Shown here piece after piece: positions 42,208 through 49,941 of a DNA stretch of 64,000 nt. This DNA comes from Frondihabitans peucedani (GTDB lineage Bacteria > Actinomycetota > Actinomycetes > Actinomycetales > Microbacteriaceae). Position numbers and translations under genes: made by a program. Location: assembly GCF_039537585.1 (NCBI RefSeq), contig NZ_BAABAU010000001.1, positions 744,001-808,000 on the forward strand. Direction: 5' to 3'. The notes under the pieces are model-generated. The model saw only the letters and a program-made list of their open reading frames with translations, was not told where the DNA came from and searched no databases. How positions within the stretch are numbered: the first letter of the stretch is position 1; every line of letters starts with the position of its first letter.

Positions 42208-43032
42208 ATGACCGAGACGCAGACGACACCCGAGGCCAGGCGGAAAGCCCTCCTCGCCGCCTACGACGCCGAGCTCCGCACCGACGCCGAGACCCCGAGC
42301 GCGATCGACGTGACCCGGCTCGGCCCGCTCCGACTCGTCACGTTCGCGGGCGGCCGCGGCTTCGTGACCTACGCCGACCTCGACGGCGCCGGGGCGGACG
42401 CCGTCCGCGATCTCGTCCGCCAGGGCCTCGCCCACTTCGAGCAGGACCCCGGGATCGAGCGCGTGGAGTGGAAGACCCGCGGCCACGACGCGGCTCCCGG
42501 CCTCCACGAGGCGCTCCTCGGAGCAGGCTTCGAGGCGGAGGAGACCGAGTCGGTCATGATCGGCGAGATCTCCGCCCTCGCGGTCGACGTCGATCTGCCC
42601 GACGGGGTCACCCTCCGGCGGATCACCGAGGAGGCCGACGTCCGGGCGATGAGCGCCATGCAGGACGAGGTCTTCGGCGACCCGGTGTCAGAGCAGGGGG
42701 CCGAGGCGCTCCTCCGCCGACTGGCCCGGGACGACGGCATGCAGCTGTGGATCGCCGAGGCCGACGGCGAGATCGTCACCGCCGGCCGCCTCGAGCCGGT
42801 CGCCGGGTCGACCTTCGCCGGCGTCTGGGGCGGCGCGACCCGGGAGCCGTGGCGGGGCCGCGGCATCTACCGCGCGCTGACGTCCGCTCGCGCGCGGGCA
42901 GCCCTCGAGCTCGGCAAGACGCTCGTCCACAGCGACTCGACCGAGTACTCCCGGCCGATCCTCGAGCGCTCAGGCCTGGTCAAGGTCTCGACGACGACCC
43001 CGTATCTCTGGAGTCGTCCCGCCAATGCATGA
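42208..43032 (+). CDS. GNAT family acetyltransferase
   Basis: This 274-residue protein has a divergent N-terminal half and a C-terminal GNAT domain (about 130-270): TLRRITEEADVRAMSAMQDE, LWIAEADGEIVTAGRLEPV, the acetyl-CoA loop REPWRGRGIYRALTSARARA, and YSRPILERSGLVKVSTTTPY. The substrate is unknown. GAGGGG abuts the ATG, 4 bases after the preceding stop, so it is probably cotranscribed with the carboxyethylornithine synthase-like gene and might act on its product. The stop codon lies inside the left arm of a palindrome. Confidence 0.85.
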   Translation: MTETQTTPEARRKALLAAYDAELRTDAETPSAIDVTRLGPLRLVTFAGGRGFVTYADLDGAGADAVRDLVRQGLAHFEQDPGIERVEWKTRGHDAAPGLHEALLGAGFEAEETESVMIGEISALAVDVDLPDGVTLRRITEEADVRAMSAMQDEVFGDPVSEQGAEALLRRLARDDGMQLWIAEADGEIVTAGRLEPVAGSTFAGVWGGATREPWRGRGIYRALTSARARAALELGKTLVHSDSTEYSRPILERSGLVKVSTTTPYLWSRPANA

Positions 43033-43095
43033 GATTCTCCGCCACGCGACCGATCCATGCGGATCGGGAGGGGTCGCCGCGAGAATCTCCTGCAT
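43025..43095. terminator. Palindrome whose arms overlap both convergent stop codons
   Basis: ATGCATGAGATTCTC (43025-43039) and GAGAATCTCCTGCAT (43081-43095) pair with one mismatch. An inner GATCC-ATGC-GGATC hairpin with flanking CGACC/GGTCG lies between. The left arm includes the GNAT stop codon and the right arm touches the nnrD stop, so the 71-bp element fills the whole gap and probably ends both transcripts. Confidence 0.7.
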
Positions 43096-43931
43096 CAGCG
43101 CGAGCCCGACCGGCTGACGAGCCCCGCGATCGTCGCCGGCACCGCCTCGATCAGCCCGAGCACCGTCAGCGGACCGCCGCCCGACGCCCGGGCGGCGGCG
43201 AGCCCGTGCACGACGCTCGCCGTCGCTGCCAGTCGGGCCAGGGCGTCCTCGTCGTTCGCGATCTCGTCCGAGTGCGTCGCGACGAGAGCCCCCAGGATCC
43301 CGCCCAGCGCATCACCGGCCCCCGCCGTGGCGAGCCACGACGGCGCACTCGAGGCCACGAGCCCGAGGCCCGACGGCGAGGCCACGTAGGTGCGGTGCCC
43401 CTTCAGCAGCACGGTCGCCTGCCACTCGTCGGCGGCCCGGGCGGCGGCCCCGGCAGGATCGGCAGCGACCTCGTCGAGCTTCCACCCGGCCGCCTTCGAC
43501 AGCTCGCGGAAGTGGGGCGTCAGGACGACGGGTCCGCTCGTCTGCTCCCGGACCTCCAGAGCGCCAGCGTCGAGAACGATGGGCAGGCCCGAGCCGGCCG
43601 CGACCCGGAAGCGGTCGGTGGTGACGCCGTCGAGGTTCGACGGGTCGATGCCGGACCCGAGGAGCCACGCCTGCACCCGGCCCGGGCTGGTCACGGCCTC
43701 GGGGCGACGCTGCAGCACGAACGACGCAGCCCGCTCCGGCCCGAGGTAGCGGAGCATCCCGAGGCCCGTGTGCAGGGCGGCCTCCGCGCCGAGGACCGCC
43801 GCGCCCGGGTACTGGTCGGAGCCGGTCACCATGCCGAGGACCCCGCGCCTGTACTTGTCGTCGTCCTCGCGCGGCACGGCGATCCAGGCTGCTGCGTCGT
43901 CCGGGGTCCAGGGGGTGTAGTCGCGCGTCAT
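43095..43931 (-). CDS. nnrD: ADP-dependent NAD(P)H-hydrate dehydratase
   Basis: This 278-residue ribokinase-fold repair enzyme dehydrates damaged NADHX/NADPHX using ADP or ATP. The diagnostic SWLATAGAGDALGGILGAL holds the catalytic Asp207, and VLLKGHRTYVASP and VVLTPHFRELSK are also conserved. The N-terminal epimerase domain (NnrE) found fused in many bacteria is absent. ATG at 43931 is preceded by TATCGT (plus 43939-43944) with a 7-base gap, so the mRNA is probably leaderless. It is divergent from the HAD hydrolase across 37 bp. Confidence 0.9.
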   Translation of the reverse strand: MTRDYTPWTPDDAAAWIAVPREDDDKYRRGVLGMVTGSDQYPGAAVLGAEAALHTGLGMLRYLGPERAASFVLQRRPEAVTSPGRVQAWLLGSGIDPSNLDGVTTDRFRVAAGSGLPIVLDAGALEVREQTSGPVVLTPHFRELSKAAGWKLDEVAADPAGAAARAADEWQATVLLKGHRTYVASPSGLGLVASSAPSWLATAGAGDALGGILGALVATHSDEIANDEDALARLAATASVVHGLAAARASGGGPLTVLGLIEAVPATIAGLVSRSGSR

Positions 43932-43968
43932 GCCGTTCACGATAGGCGGGCGGGCTACCGTGGGGCGC
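43932..43968. promoter_or_regulatory. 37-bp divergent leaderless promoter pair
   Basis: On the minus strand TATCGT (43939-43944) ends 7 bases before the nnrD ATG. On the plus strand TACCGT (43956-43961) ends 7 bases before the HAD ATG. The two -10 elements are only 11 bp apart, so the two polymerases must compete for overlapping DNA. Confidence 0.65.
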
Positions 43969-44589
43969 ATGACTCTCTCGCTGCCGGGCCGCACCGTCGT
44001 CTTCGACTACGGCGAGGTGATCAGCAGGAGCCCCGCCGAGAGCTTCCGGCAGCGCCTCGAGGAGATCGCCGGTGTCGACCCCGCGCCCTTCTGGGAGAGC
44101 TACGGCCGGAACCGCGGGCCCCTCGACGGCGGCGACCTCTCCGTCGTCGACTACTGGCAGGCCGTCGCACGCGACTCGGGCGCGACCTGGAGCCTCAGCA
44201 CGATCCACCGGCTCTGGGCGGTCGACTTCCCGAGCTGGATCGACCCCGAGCCCGGCACCGTCGACATCATCGAGGAGCTCCACGACGGCGGCACCCGCCT
44301 CGCGATCTTGTCGAACGCCGGCTTCGACTTCGCCTCGCCGCTCCGCCACTCCCCCGTCGGCAGCCTGTTCGAGCGCGCCTTCGTCAGCGCCGAGCTGCAC
44401 GACCTCAAGCCGAGTGCGTCGATCTACCGCGCGGTGCTCGACGGGCTCGGCATCACGCCCGACGACATGGTCTTCATCGACAACAAGCGCGAGAACGTCG
44501 AGGGCGCCGAAGCGCTCGGCATCACGGGGCACGTGTTCACCACGCCCGCCCTGCTGCGGGAGTTCCTCGTGTCGCTCGGGGCGGAATGA
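43969..44589 (+). CDS. HAD-superfamily hydrolase (YihX-like subfamily)
   Basis: This 206-residue HAD phosphatase has motif I VVFDYGEVI with nucleophile Asp13, motif II AILSNAGFDF, the Lys in HDLKPSASIYRAVL, and motif IV MVFIDNKRENVEGAEALG. Gly replaces the usual second motif-I Asp, as is common in the FDxG (IA-v3, YihX/epoxide-hydrolase-N) subgroup. The substrate is unknown. ATG at 43969 is chosen because TACCGT lies 7 bases upstream; a longer frame would overlap nnrD. Confidence 0.86.
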   Translation: MTLSLPGRTVVFDYGEVISRSPAESFRQRLEEIAGVDPAPFWESYGRNRGPLDGGDLSVVDYWQAVARDSGATWSLSTIHRLWAVDFPSWIDPEPGTVDIIEELHDGGTRLAILSNAGFDFASPLRHSPVGSLFERAFVSAELHDLKPSASIYRAVLDGLGITPDDMVFIDNKRENVEGAEALGITGHVFTTPALLREFLVSLGAE

Positions 44590-44616
44590 TCCTGCCCGCT
44601 GATCGTTGTCTCTGAC

Positions 44617-45711
44617 ATGACCTCTGCGCTCTTCACGCCGATCACCCTCCGCACGACCACCTTCCGCAACCGCCTCTGGGTGCCGGCCATGTGCCAGTAC
44701 TCGGCCGAGAACTTCGACGGCATGCCGAACGACTGGCACCTCGTGCACCTCGGCTCGTTCGCCCGCGGCGGCGCCGGTGCCATCATCACCGAGGCCACCG
44801 CGGTGGTCCCCGAGGGCAGGATCTCGCCCCAGGATCTCGGCATCTGGAACGACGCGCAGCGCGACGCGTTCCGCCCCATCGTCGACTTCGTCCACTCGCA
44901 GGGCGCGAAGATCGGCGTCCAGCTGGCCCACGCCGGCCGCAAGGCCTCGACCCCGCGCACCTGGGATCCGCAGAACGGCACCCTCGACGAGTCGCAGCAC
45001 GGCTGGCCGGTCGTCGGCCCGTCGGCCATCGCCTTCGAGGGCTACGACACTCCTCGCACGCTCACCGTGCCCGAGATCGAGGCCGTCGTCGACGCGTTCG
45101 TCGCCAGCGCCGTCCGCTCGCAGGAGGCCGGCTTCGACCTCGTCGAGCTGCACGCCGCCCACGGGTACCTCATGCACCAGTTCCTGTCGCCGCTCAGCAA
45201 CGACCGCACCGACGAGTACGGCGGGTCGCTCGAGAACCGGGCCAGGATCGTCATCGACTCGGTCCGCAGGATCCGCGAGGCCACCGGCCCCGATTTCCCC
45301 ATCTTCGTCCGCTTCTCCGCCACCGACTGGGTCGAGGGCGGCTGGGACGAGGCCTCGACCGCTCAGGTCGCCCGCTGGGCCGAGGAGGCCGGCGCCGACC
45401 TGTTCGACATCTCGTCGGGCGGCATCGCTGCCACGGCGTCGATCCCCGTCGGCCTCGGCTACCAGGTGCCGCTCGCCGCTTCCGTCAAGAACGACGGCGA
45501 CGTCACGACCGGCGCGGTCGGACTCATCGTGGGCGCCGAGCAGGCGGAGGAGATCGTCTCGTCGGGCCGTGCGGACGTCGTCTTCGTCGGCCGCGAGTTC
45601 CTCCGCGACCCGCACTTCGCGCTCCGTGCCGCGTTCGAGCTCGGCGTCGACCTGTCGTACTACCCGCAGCAGTACCACCGCGCGCCGTTCCACGCGCCCG
45701 TGCCCGCCTAG
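44617..45711 (+). CDS. NADH:flavin oxidoreductase, old yellow enzyme (YqjM-like)
   Basis: This 364-residue FMN TIM-barrel enzyme has the YqjM-type Cys26 in PAMCQYSAEN, HLVHLGSFARGGAGAIITEA, QLAHAGRKAS, the catalytic His pair in LHAAHGYLMHQFLSPLSNDR and TDEYGGSLENR, and FVGREFLRDPHF near the end. YqjM-like old yellow enzymes reduce activated C=C bonds using NADPH and are often part of oxidative-stress responses. It starts 28 bases after the HAD gene. A perfect 32-bp palindrome ends the transcript. Confidence 0.92.
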   Translation: MTSALFTPITLRTTTFRNRLWVPAMCQYSAENFDGMPNDWHLVHLGSFARGGAGAIITEATAVVPEGRISPQDLGIWNDAQRDAFRPIVDFVHSQGAKIGVQLAHAGRKASTPRTWDPQNGTLDESQHGWPVVGPSAIAFEGYDTPRTLTVPEIEAVVDAFVASAVRSQEAGFDLVELHAAHGYLMHQFLSPLSNDRTDEYGGSLENRARIVIDSVRRIREATGPDFPIFVRFSATDWVEGGWDEASTAQVARWAEEAGADLFDISSGGIAATASIPVGLGYQVPLAASVKNDGDVTTGAVGLIVGAEQAEEIVSSGRADVVFVGREFLRDPHFALRAAFELGVDLSYYPQQYHRAPFHAPVPA

Positions 45712-45730
45712 GCACGACGTCAGACACGAC

Positions 45731-45762
45731 AACCGCCCCCGGCCGATCGGCCGGGGGCGGTT
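45731..45762. terminator. Bidirectional intrinsic terminator
   Basis: A perfect 32-bp palindrome (arms AACCGCCCCCGGCCGA and its complement) lies between the convergent old yellow enzyme and CNNM genes. Short AA/TT ends give the classical hairpin-plus-U form on both strands. Confidence 0.9.
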
Positions 45763-45796
45763 CTCGTGCGCGGTCCTCGAGAGGCGCGGCCGAGGC

Positions 45797-46837
45797 TCAG
45801 GCGCGACGCGTGGCGTCCTGCACCTCGCCGATCAGCTCCTCGATGATGTCCTCCAGGAACAGCACCCCGCGGGTCGTGCCCTGCTCGTCGAACGAGCGGG
45901 CCACGTGCACCCCGGCGCGACGCATGGTCGCGAGGGCGTCCTCGAGCTCGGTGCGCTCGAAGATCGAGATGAGCTGACGGATGCGCTTCGGCGGCACCGG
46001 CTCGAAGGTCTCGTCGGGGTCGAGGTCGATGACGTCCTTCAGGTGCAGGTAGCCCGTGGGCTCGCCGCGGTCGTCAACGAGGACGTACCGCGAGAAGCCG
46101 TTCTGCGCGACCGCGCGCTCGACGTCGAAGGGCGTCGCCGCCTCGTCGAGGGTCACCAGGGAGTCCATCGTCACCGCGATGTCGAGCACGCGCTTCTCGG
46201 TGAACTCGAATGCCGCCCGCAGCGTGCCGGTGGTGTCGAGCAGGACGCCCTCGCGCTGCGACTGCGCGACGATCGTCTGCACCTCCTCGACCGTGAAGGC
46301 GCTCGTGGCCTCGTTCTTCGGGGTGACGCCGAACGCCTTGACGACCGCGTTGGTCAGCCAGTTGAGCGCGACGATGAACACGCGGAAGACGCGGGCGATG
46401 AACACCAGCGGCGGAGCGAGGAGCAGGGCCGCGCGGTCGGGCACCGAGAACGAGAGGTTCTTCGGGACCATCTCGCCGAACACCACGTGCAGGAACGACA
46501 CGAGCAGCAGCGTGATGACGAAGCCGACCGTCTCGACCAGACCGTCGGTGAGGCCGGTGAGGTGCAGCGGCCCCTCGAGGAGGTGGTGGATCGACGGCTC
46601 GGAGACGTTCAGGATCAGCAGGGAGCACACCGTGATGCCGAGCTGGCTGGTCGCCAGCATGAGCGTCGCGTGCTCCATCGCGAAGAGCGTCGTCTTCGCG
46701 GCCCGGTTGCCCGCCTCGGCCTTCGGCTCGATCGACGAGCGGCGCGCTGAGATGACGGCGAACTCTGCGCCGACGAAGAAGGCGTTGCCGAGCAGCAGCA
46801 CGACGAGCCAGACGATGCCCCACCAGTCGCTGCTCAT
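45797..46837 (-). CDS. CNNM/hemolysin-C family membrane protein with CBS pair (short form)
   Basis: This 346-residue protein has an N-terminal CNNM/DUF21 domain of four membrane segments (about 5-145, with GNAFFVGAEFAVISARR and FGEMVPKNLSFSVPDRAA) and a cytosolic CBS pair (about 200-335, including FSRYVLVDDRGEPTGYLHLK and RGVLFLEDIIEELIGEVQDA). The CorC/HlyC C-terminal domain is missing, unlike the paralogue upstream. The family is implicated in Mg2+/Co2+ or Na+ transport. It overlaps the upstream paralogue by ATGA and probably works with it. Confidence 0.9.
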   Translation of the reverse strand: MSSDWWGIVWLVVLLLGNAFFVGAEFAVISARRSSIEPKAEAGNRAAKTTLFAMEHATLMLATSQLGITVCSLLILNVSEPSIHHLLEGPLHLTGLTDGLVETVGFVITLLLVSFLHVVFGEMVPKNLSFSVPDRAALLLAPPLVFIARVFRVFIVALNWLTNAVVKAFGVTPKNEATSAFTVEEVQTIVAQSQREGVLLDTTGTLRAAFEFTEKRVLDIAVTMDSLVTLDEAATPFDVERAVAQNGFSRYVLVDDRGEPTGYLHLKDVIDLDPDETFEPVPPKRIRQLISIFERTELEDALATMRRAGVHVARSFDEQGTTRGVLFLEDIIEELIGEVQDATRRA

Positions 46838-48225
46838 CGGGCGTCCTGCCTCTCGCGCTTGCGCCGGGGCGTCGCGGAAGCGGACTCCCGCGCCTCGACG
46901 GCGGCGGCGACGTCTTCAGCCGCGACCGAGTCGTCGACGACCGGGGTGAAGCGCACGCGGTCGATCCTGCGCCCGTCGAGCCGCTCGACCCGGAACACGC
47001 CGGCCTCGGTCTCGACGGTGTCGCCGACCGCGGGGAGGCGGCCCAGCTCGCTCATGATCCAGCCGCCGACGGTCTCGTACGGACCCTCGTCGGTCACCTT
47101 GACCCCGGCACGCTCGAGCAGCTCGTCGGGGCGGAGGAGGCCGGGGAACGTCAGCCAGTCGCGGGAGCGGACGACGTCGACGCGGGAGCGGTCGTGCTCG
47201 TCGGACACCTCGCCGACGAGCTCCTCGATCAGGTCTTCGAGGGTGACCACGCCGGCGGTCCCGCCGTACTCGTCGACGACGACGGCCATCTGGTAGCCCT
47301 TGCCGCGGACCTCGCTGAGGAGGCTGTCGAGCTTCATGGTCTCGGGCACGCGGATCGCCTCGGTCTGGAGCGCCGACACGGGCACCTCCGACCGCTTCTC
47401 GCGCGGGACCGACACGGCCTGCTTGACGTGCACGAGGCCCACGATGTCGTCGATGTCGTCGTCGGTCACCGGGAACCGCGAGTACCCGGTGCTCCGCGCC
47501 CGCTCGAGCACCGTCTCGGCGCTGTCGGTGCGCCGGACGCTCGTGATGCGGGGCCGCGGGGTCATGACGTCGGAGGCGGTGTGGTCGCTGAAGACCAGCG
47601 TGCGGGCGAGGAGGGTCGCCGTGTCGAGGTCGAGGCTGCCCTCGAAGGCCGACCGCCGCACGAGCGACGAGAGCTCCTCCGCGGTGCGCGCCCCCGACAG
47701 CTCCTCCTTCGGCTCGATGCCGATGGAGCGCAGGATCGCGTTCGCCGTGCCGTTGAGGACGGCCACCGCCGGCCGGAACACCGTGGTGAAGCCGACCTGG
47801 AACGGCATCACGAGGCGCGCCGTGGCCAGGGGCAGCGCCAGGGCGAAGTTCTTCGGGACGAGCTCGCCGATGATCATCGACAGCAGCGTCGCCAGCACGA
47901 TCGACACGATCGGGGCGACCACGTCGACCACCGTGAGATCGGCGCCGAACTGCCGGAACGGGTCTTCGAGGAGCGTCGAGATCGCCGGCTCCATCGTGTA
48001 GCCGGTGAGGAGCGTGGTCAGCGTGATGCCGAGCTGCGCGCTCGAGAGGTGCGTCGAGGTGACCTTGAGGGCGCCGATCGTGGTCGACAGCCGCTTCTCA
48101 CCTCGATCGCGTCGAGCCTCGAGATCCGCACGGTCGAGGTTCACCAGCGAGAACTCGCTCGCGACGAACAGGCCGGTGCCGAGCGTGAGCAGCAGGCCGA
48201 TGGCGAGGAGGAGCCACTCGTTCAT
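46834..48225 (-). CDS. CNNM/hemolysin-C family membrane protein with CBS pair and CorC_HlyC domain
   Basis: This 463-residue, full-length family member has the CNNM membrane domain (about 5-180; FVASEFSLVNLDRADLEARR, IGELVPKNFALALPLATA), a CBS pair (about 200-345; FPVTDDDIDDIVGLVHVK, VVVDEYGGTAGVVTLEDLI), and a C-terminal CorC_HlyC domain (about 365-435). An arginine-rich tail ends the protein. It probably acts in magnesium or divalent-cation transport. The promoter is CGGACA-N17-TAGATT on the minus strand (TAGATT at plus 48283-48288), followed by a leader with a strong hairpin. Confidence 0.92.
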   Translation of the reverse strand: MNEWLLLAIGLLLTLGTGLFVASEFSLVNLDRADLEARRDRGEKRLSTTIGALKVTSTHLSSAQLGITLTTLLTGYTMEPAISTLLEDPFRQFGADLTVVDVVAPIVSIVLATLLSMIIGELVPKNFALALPLATARLVMPFQVGFTTVFRPAVAVLNGTANAILRSIGIEPKEELSGARTAEELSSLVRRSAFEGSLDLDTATLLARTLVFSDHTASDVMTPRPRITSVRRTDSAETVLERARSTGYSRFPVTDDDIDDIVGLVHVKQAVSVPREKRSEVPVSALQTEAIRVPETMKLDSLLSEVRGKGYQMAVVVDEYGGTAGVVTLEDLIEELVGEVSDEHDRSRVDVVRSRDWLTFPGLLRPDELLERAGVKVTDEGPYETVGGWIMSELGRLPAVGDTVETEAGVFRVERLDGRRIDRVRFTPVVDDSVAAEDVAAAVEARESASATPRRKRERQDAR

Positions 48226-48246
48226 GCCGCGGGGCTCTCGTGGGGG

Positions 48247-48267
48247 GCGCCGCCTCGGAGGCGGCGC
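48247..48267 (-). promoter_or_regulatory. Hairpin in the 5' leader of the CNNM pair
   Basis: GCGCCGCC-TCGGA-GGCGGCGC forms an 8-bp GC stem about 20 bp before the start codon. It lies within the predicted leader downstream of the TAGATT promoter. Effects on translation or transcript stability are possible; it does not resemble a known Mg2+ riboswitch, being far too short. Confidence 0.4.
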
Positions 48268-48360
48268 GTCGTGGGCGAGAAGAATCTATGAGGGGGGTCG
48301 TCCATTGTCCGGCCAGTTTACGGGACGCGCTCGGCGGCCTCCACGCTGTCAGCCGGGAAT

Positions 48361-49800
48361 TCACCAGGAGACGGGCAGCGCCTTGCCCTCTTCGTACCCC
48401 GCCGCCGACTGCACGCCGACGAGGGCCCGCTCGGAGAACTCGGCCAGCGACCGCGCCCCCGCGTAGGTGAACGAGCTCCGGACACCGGAGGTGATCATGT
48501 CGAGGAGGTCCTCGAGCGACGGCCGGAGCGGGTCGAGGTAGATCCGCGACGACGAGATGCCCTCGGCGAAGAGCGTCTTCCGGGCGAGCTCGTACGGGTC
48601 GAGCCGCTCGAAGCGGCCCTGGACCGCCTTCGTCGATGCCATGCCCCAGCTCTCCTTGTAGGTGCGGCCCGACTCGTCGGCGTCGAGCTCCCCGGGCGCC
48701 TCGATGGTGCCGGCGAACCACGAGCCGATCATGACGCTCGCAGCGCCGGCCGCGAGGGCGAGGGCGACGTCGCGCGGGTAGCGGACGCCTCCGTCGGCCC
48801 AGACGTGGGCGCCGAGGGCTCGGGCCGCGTCGGCCGTCTCGAGCACCGCGGAGAACTGCGGGCGCCCGACCGCGGTCATCATCCGCGTCGTGCACATGGC
48901 GCCCGGGCCGACGCCGACCTTGACGATGTCCGCGCCCGCCCCGACGAGGTGGCGGACCGCCTCGGCGGTGACCACGTTCCCGGCGACGATCGGGAGCCCG
49001 AGTCCGAGGGACGCGACCGTCTTCACCGCGGCGATCATCGCCTCCTGGTGTCCGTGGGCGGTGTCGAGCACGAGGACGTCGACGCCCGCCGCGGCCAGCG
49101 CCCGCGCCTTCTCGGCGACGTCGCCGTTGACGCCCACCGCCGCGGCGACCCGTAGCCGGCCCGAGGAGTCGACCGCCGGCTGGTAGAGGTTCGACCGCAG
49201 GGCGCTCTTGCGGCTCAGCGTGCCGATGACGTGGCCCTGGTGCAGGACCGGCGCGAAGTCGAGGTCGGCCGCGACCAGGAGGTCGAAGGCGGCCCTCGGG
49301 CCCGCGATGTCGTCGGCGTCGATGCTGGCGAGGGGCCCGTGCAGGAGGTCGCCGAGCACGGCGCCGCTCACGGCCTTGGCGAGGCGGGTCGCGGGGATGC
49401 AGCCGACGTAGGCGCCGTCGTCGCCGTGCAGGACGATGCCCTGCCCCTCGACCGCGGGCAGCTTCCGGAGGGCCTCCTCGACGGTGTCGCCGGGCGACAT
49501 CGCGTAGGGGGTGTCGTAGGCGACCGGCTGGGCCTTGACCCAGCGGATCGCCGCGTCGAGATCCTGCAGGTGCATGTCCTGGGGCAGGACGCCGAGACCG
49601 CCTCGGCGGGCGAGCGTCGCCGCGAGCCTCGGGCCGGTCACGGAGTTCATGTTCGCGGACACGATGGGGATGGTCTGTCCGGTCCCGTCGCCCGGAGCCA
49701 GAGACACGTCGAGCCTGCTCGACACGCCCGAACGGCTGGGCACCAGGAACACGTCGGAGTACGTCAGATCGTGGGTCGGAGTCGTCTCGTAGTACCGCAT
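48361..49800 (-). CDS. guaB1: GuaB1 family IMP dehydrogenase-related protein (probable GMP reductase)
   Basis: This 479-residue TIM-barrel protein has inserted CBS modules (about 95-205). The catalytic cysteine is Cys303 in [18 protein letters not shown], where IMPDH has a flap region nearby. [24 protein letters not shown] and [20 protein letters not shown] are conserved. The actinobacterial GuaB1 subgroup acts as a GMP reductase in purine recycling rather than in IMP oxidation. ATG at 49800 is preceded by TAGGTT (plus 49808-49813) with a 7-base gap, so leaderless; a TTG 9 bases earlier is less likely. Confidence 0.9.
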   Translation of the reverse strand: MRYYETTPTHDLTYSDVFLVPSRSGVSSRLDVSLAPGDGTGQTIPIVSANMNSVTGPRLAATLARRGGLGVLPQDMHLQDLDAAIRWVKAQPVAYDTPYAMSPGDTVEEALRKLPAVEGQGIVLHGDDGAYVGCIPATRLAKAVSGAVLGDLLHGPLASIDADDIAGPRAAFDLLVAADLDFAPVLHQGHVIGTLSRKSALRSNLYQPAVDSSGRLRVAAAVGVNGDVAEKARALAAAGVDVLVLDTAHGHQEAMIAAVKTVASLGLGLPIVAGNVVTAEAVRHLVGAGADIVKVGVGPGAMCTTRMMTAVGRPQFSAVLETADAARALGAHVWADGGVRYPRDVALALAAGAASVMIGSWFAGTIEAPGELDADESGRTYKESWGMASTKAVQGRFERLDPYELARKTLFAEGISSSRIYLDPLRPSLEDLLDMITSGVRSSFTYAGARSLAEFSERALVGVQSAAGYEEGKALPVSW

Positions 49801-49941
49801 GCCACTCAACCTATTCCCTGTGGAAGGTCACCACGGGGGCATGTCGGAGCGATTAGGCTGGACGTCGAGCAGGCGGCCCCGCCCCGAGGGCGCGCGTCGC
49901 CCGCCACGGATCAACAATCAACGGAGAGTGGGCGATCGGCT

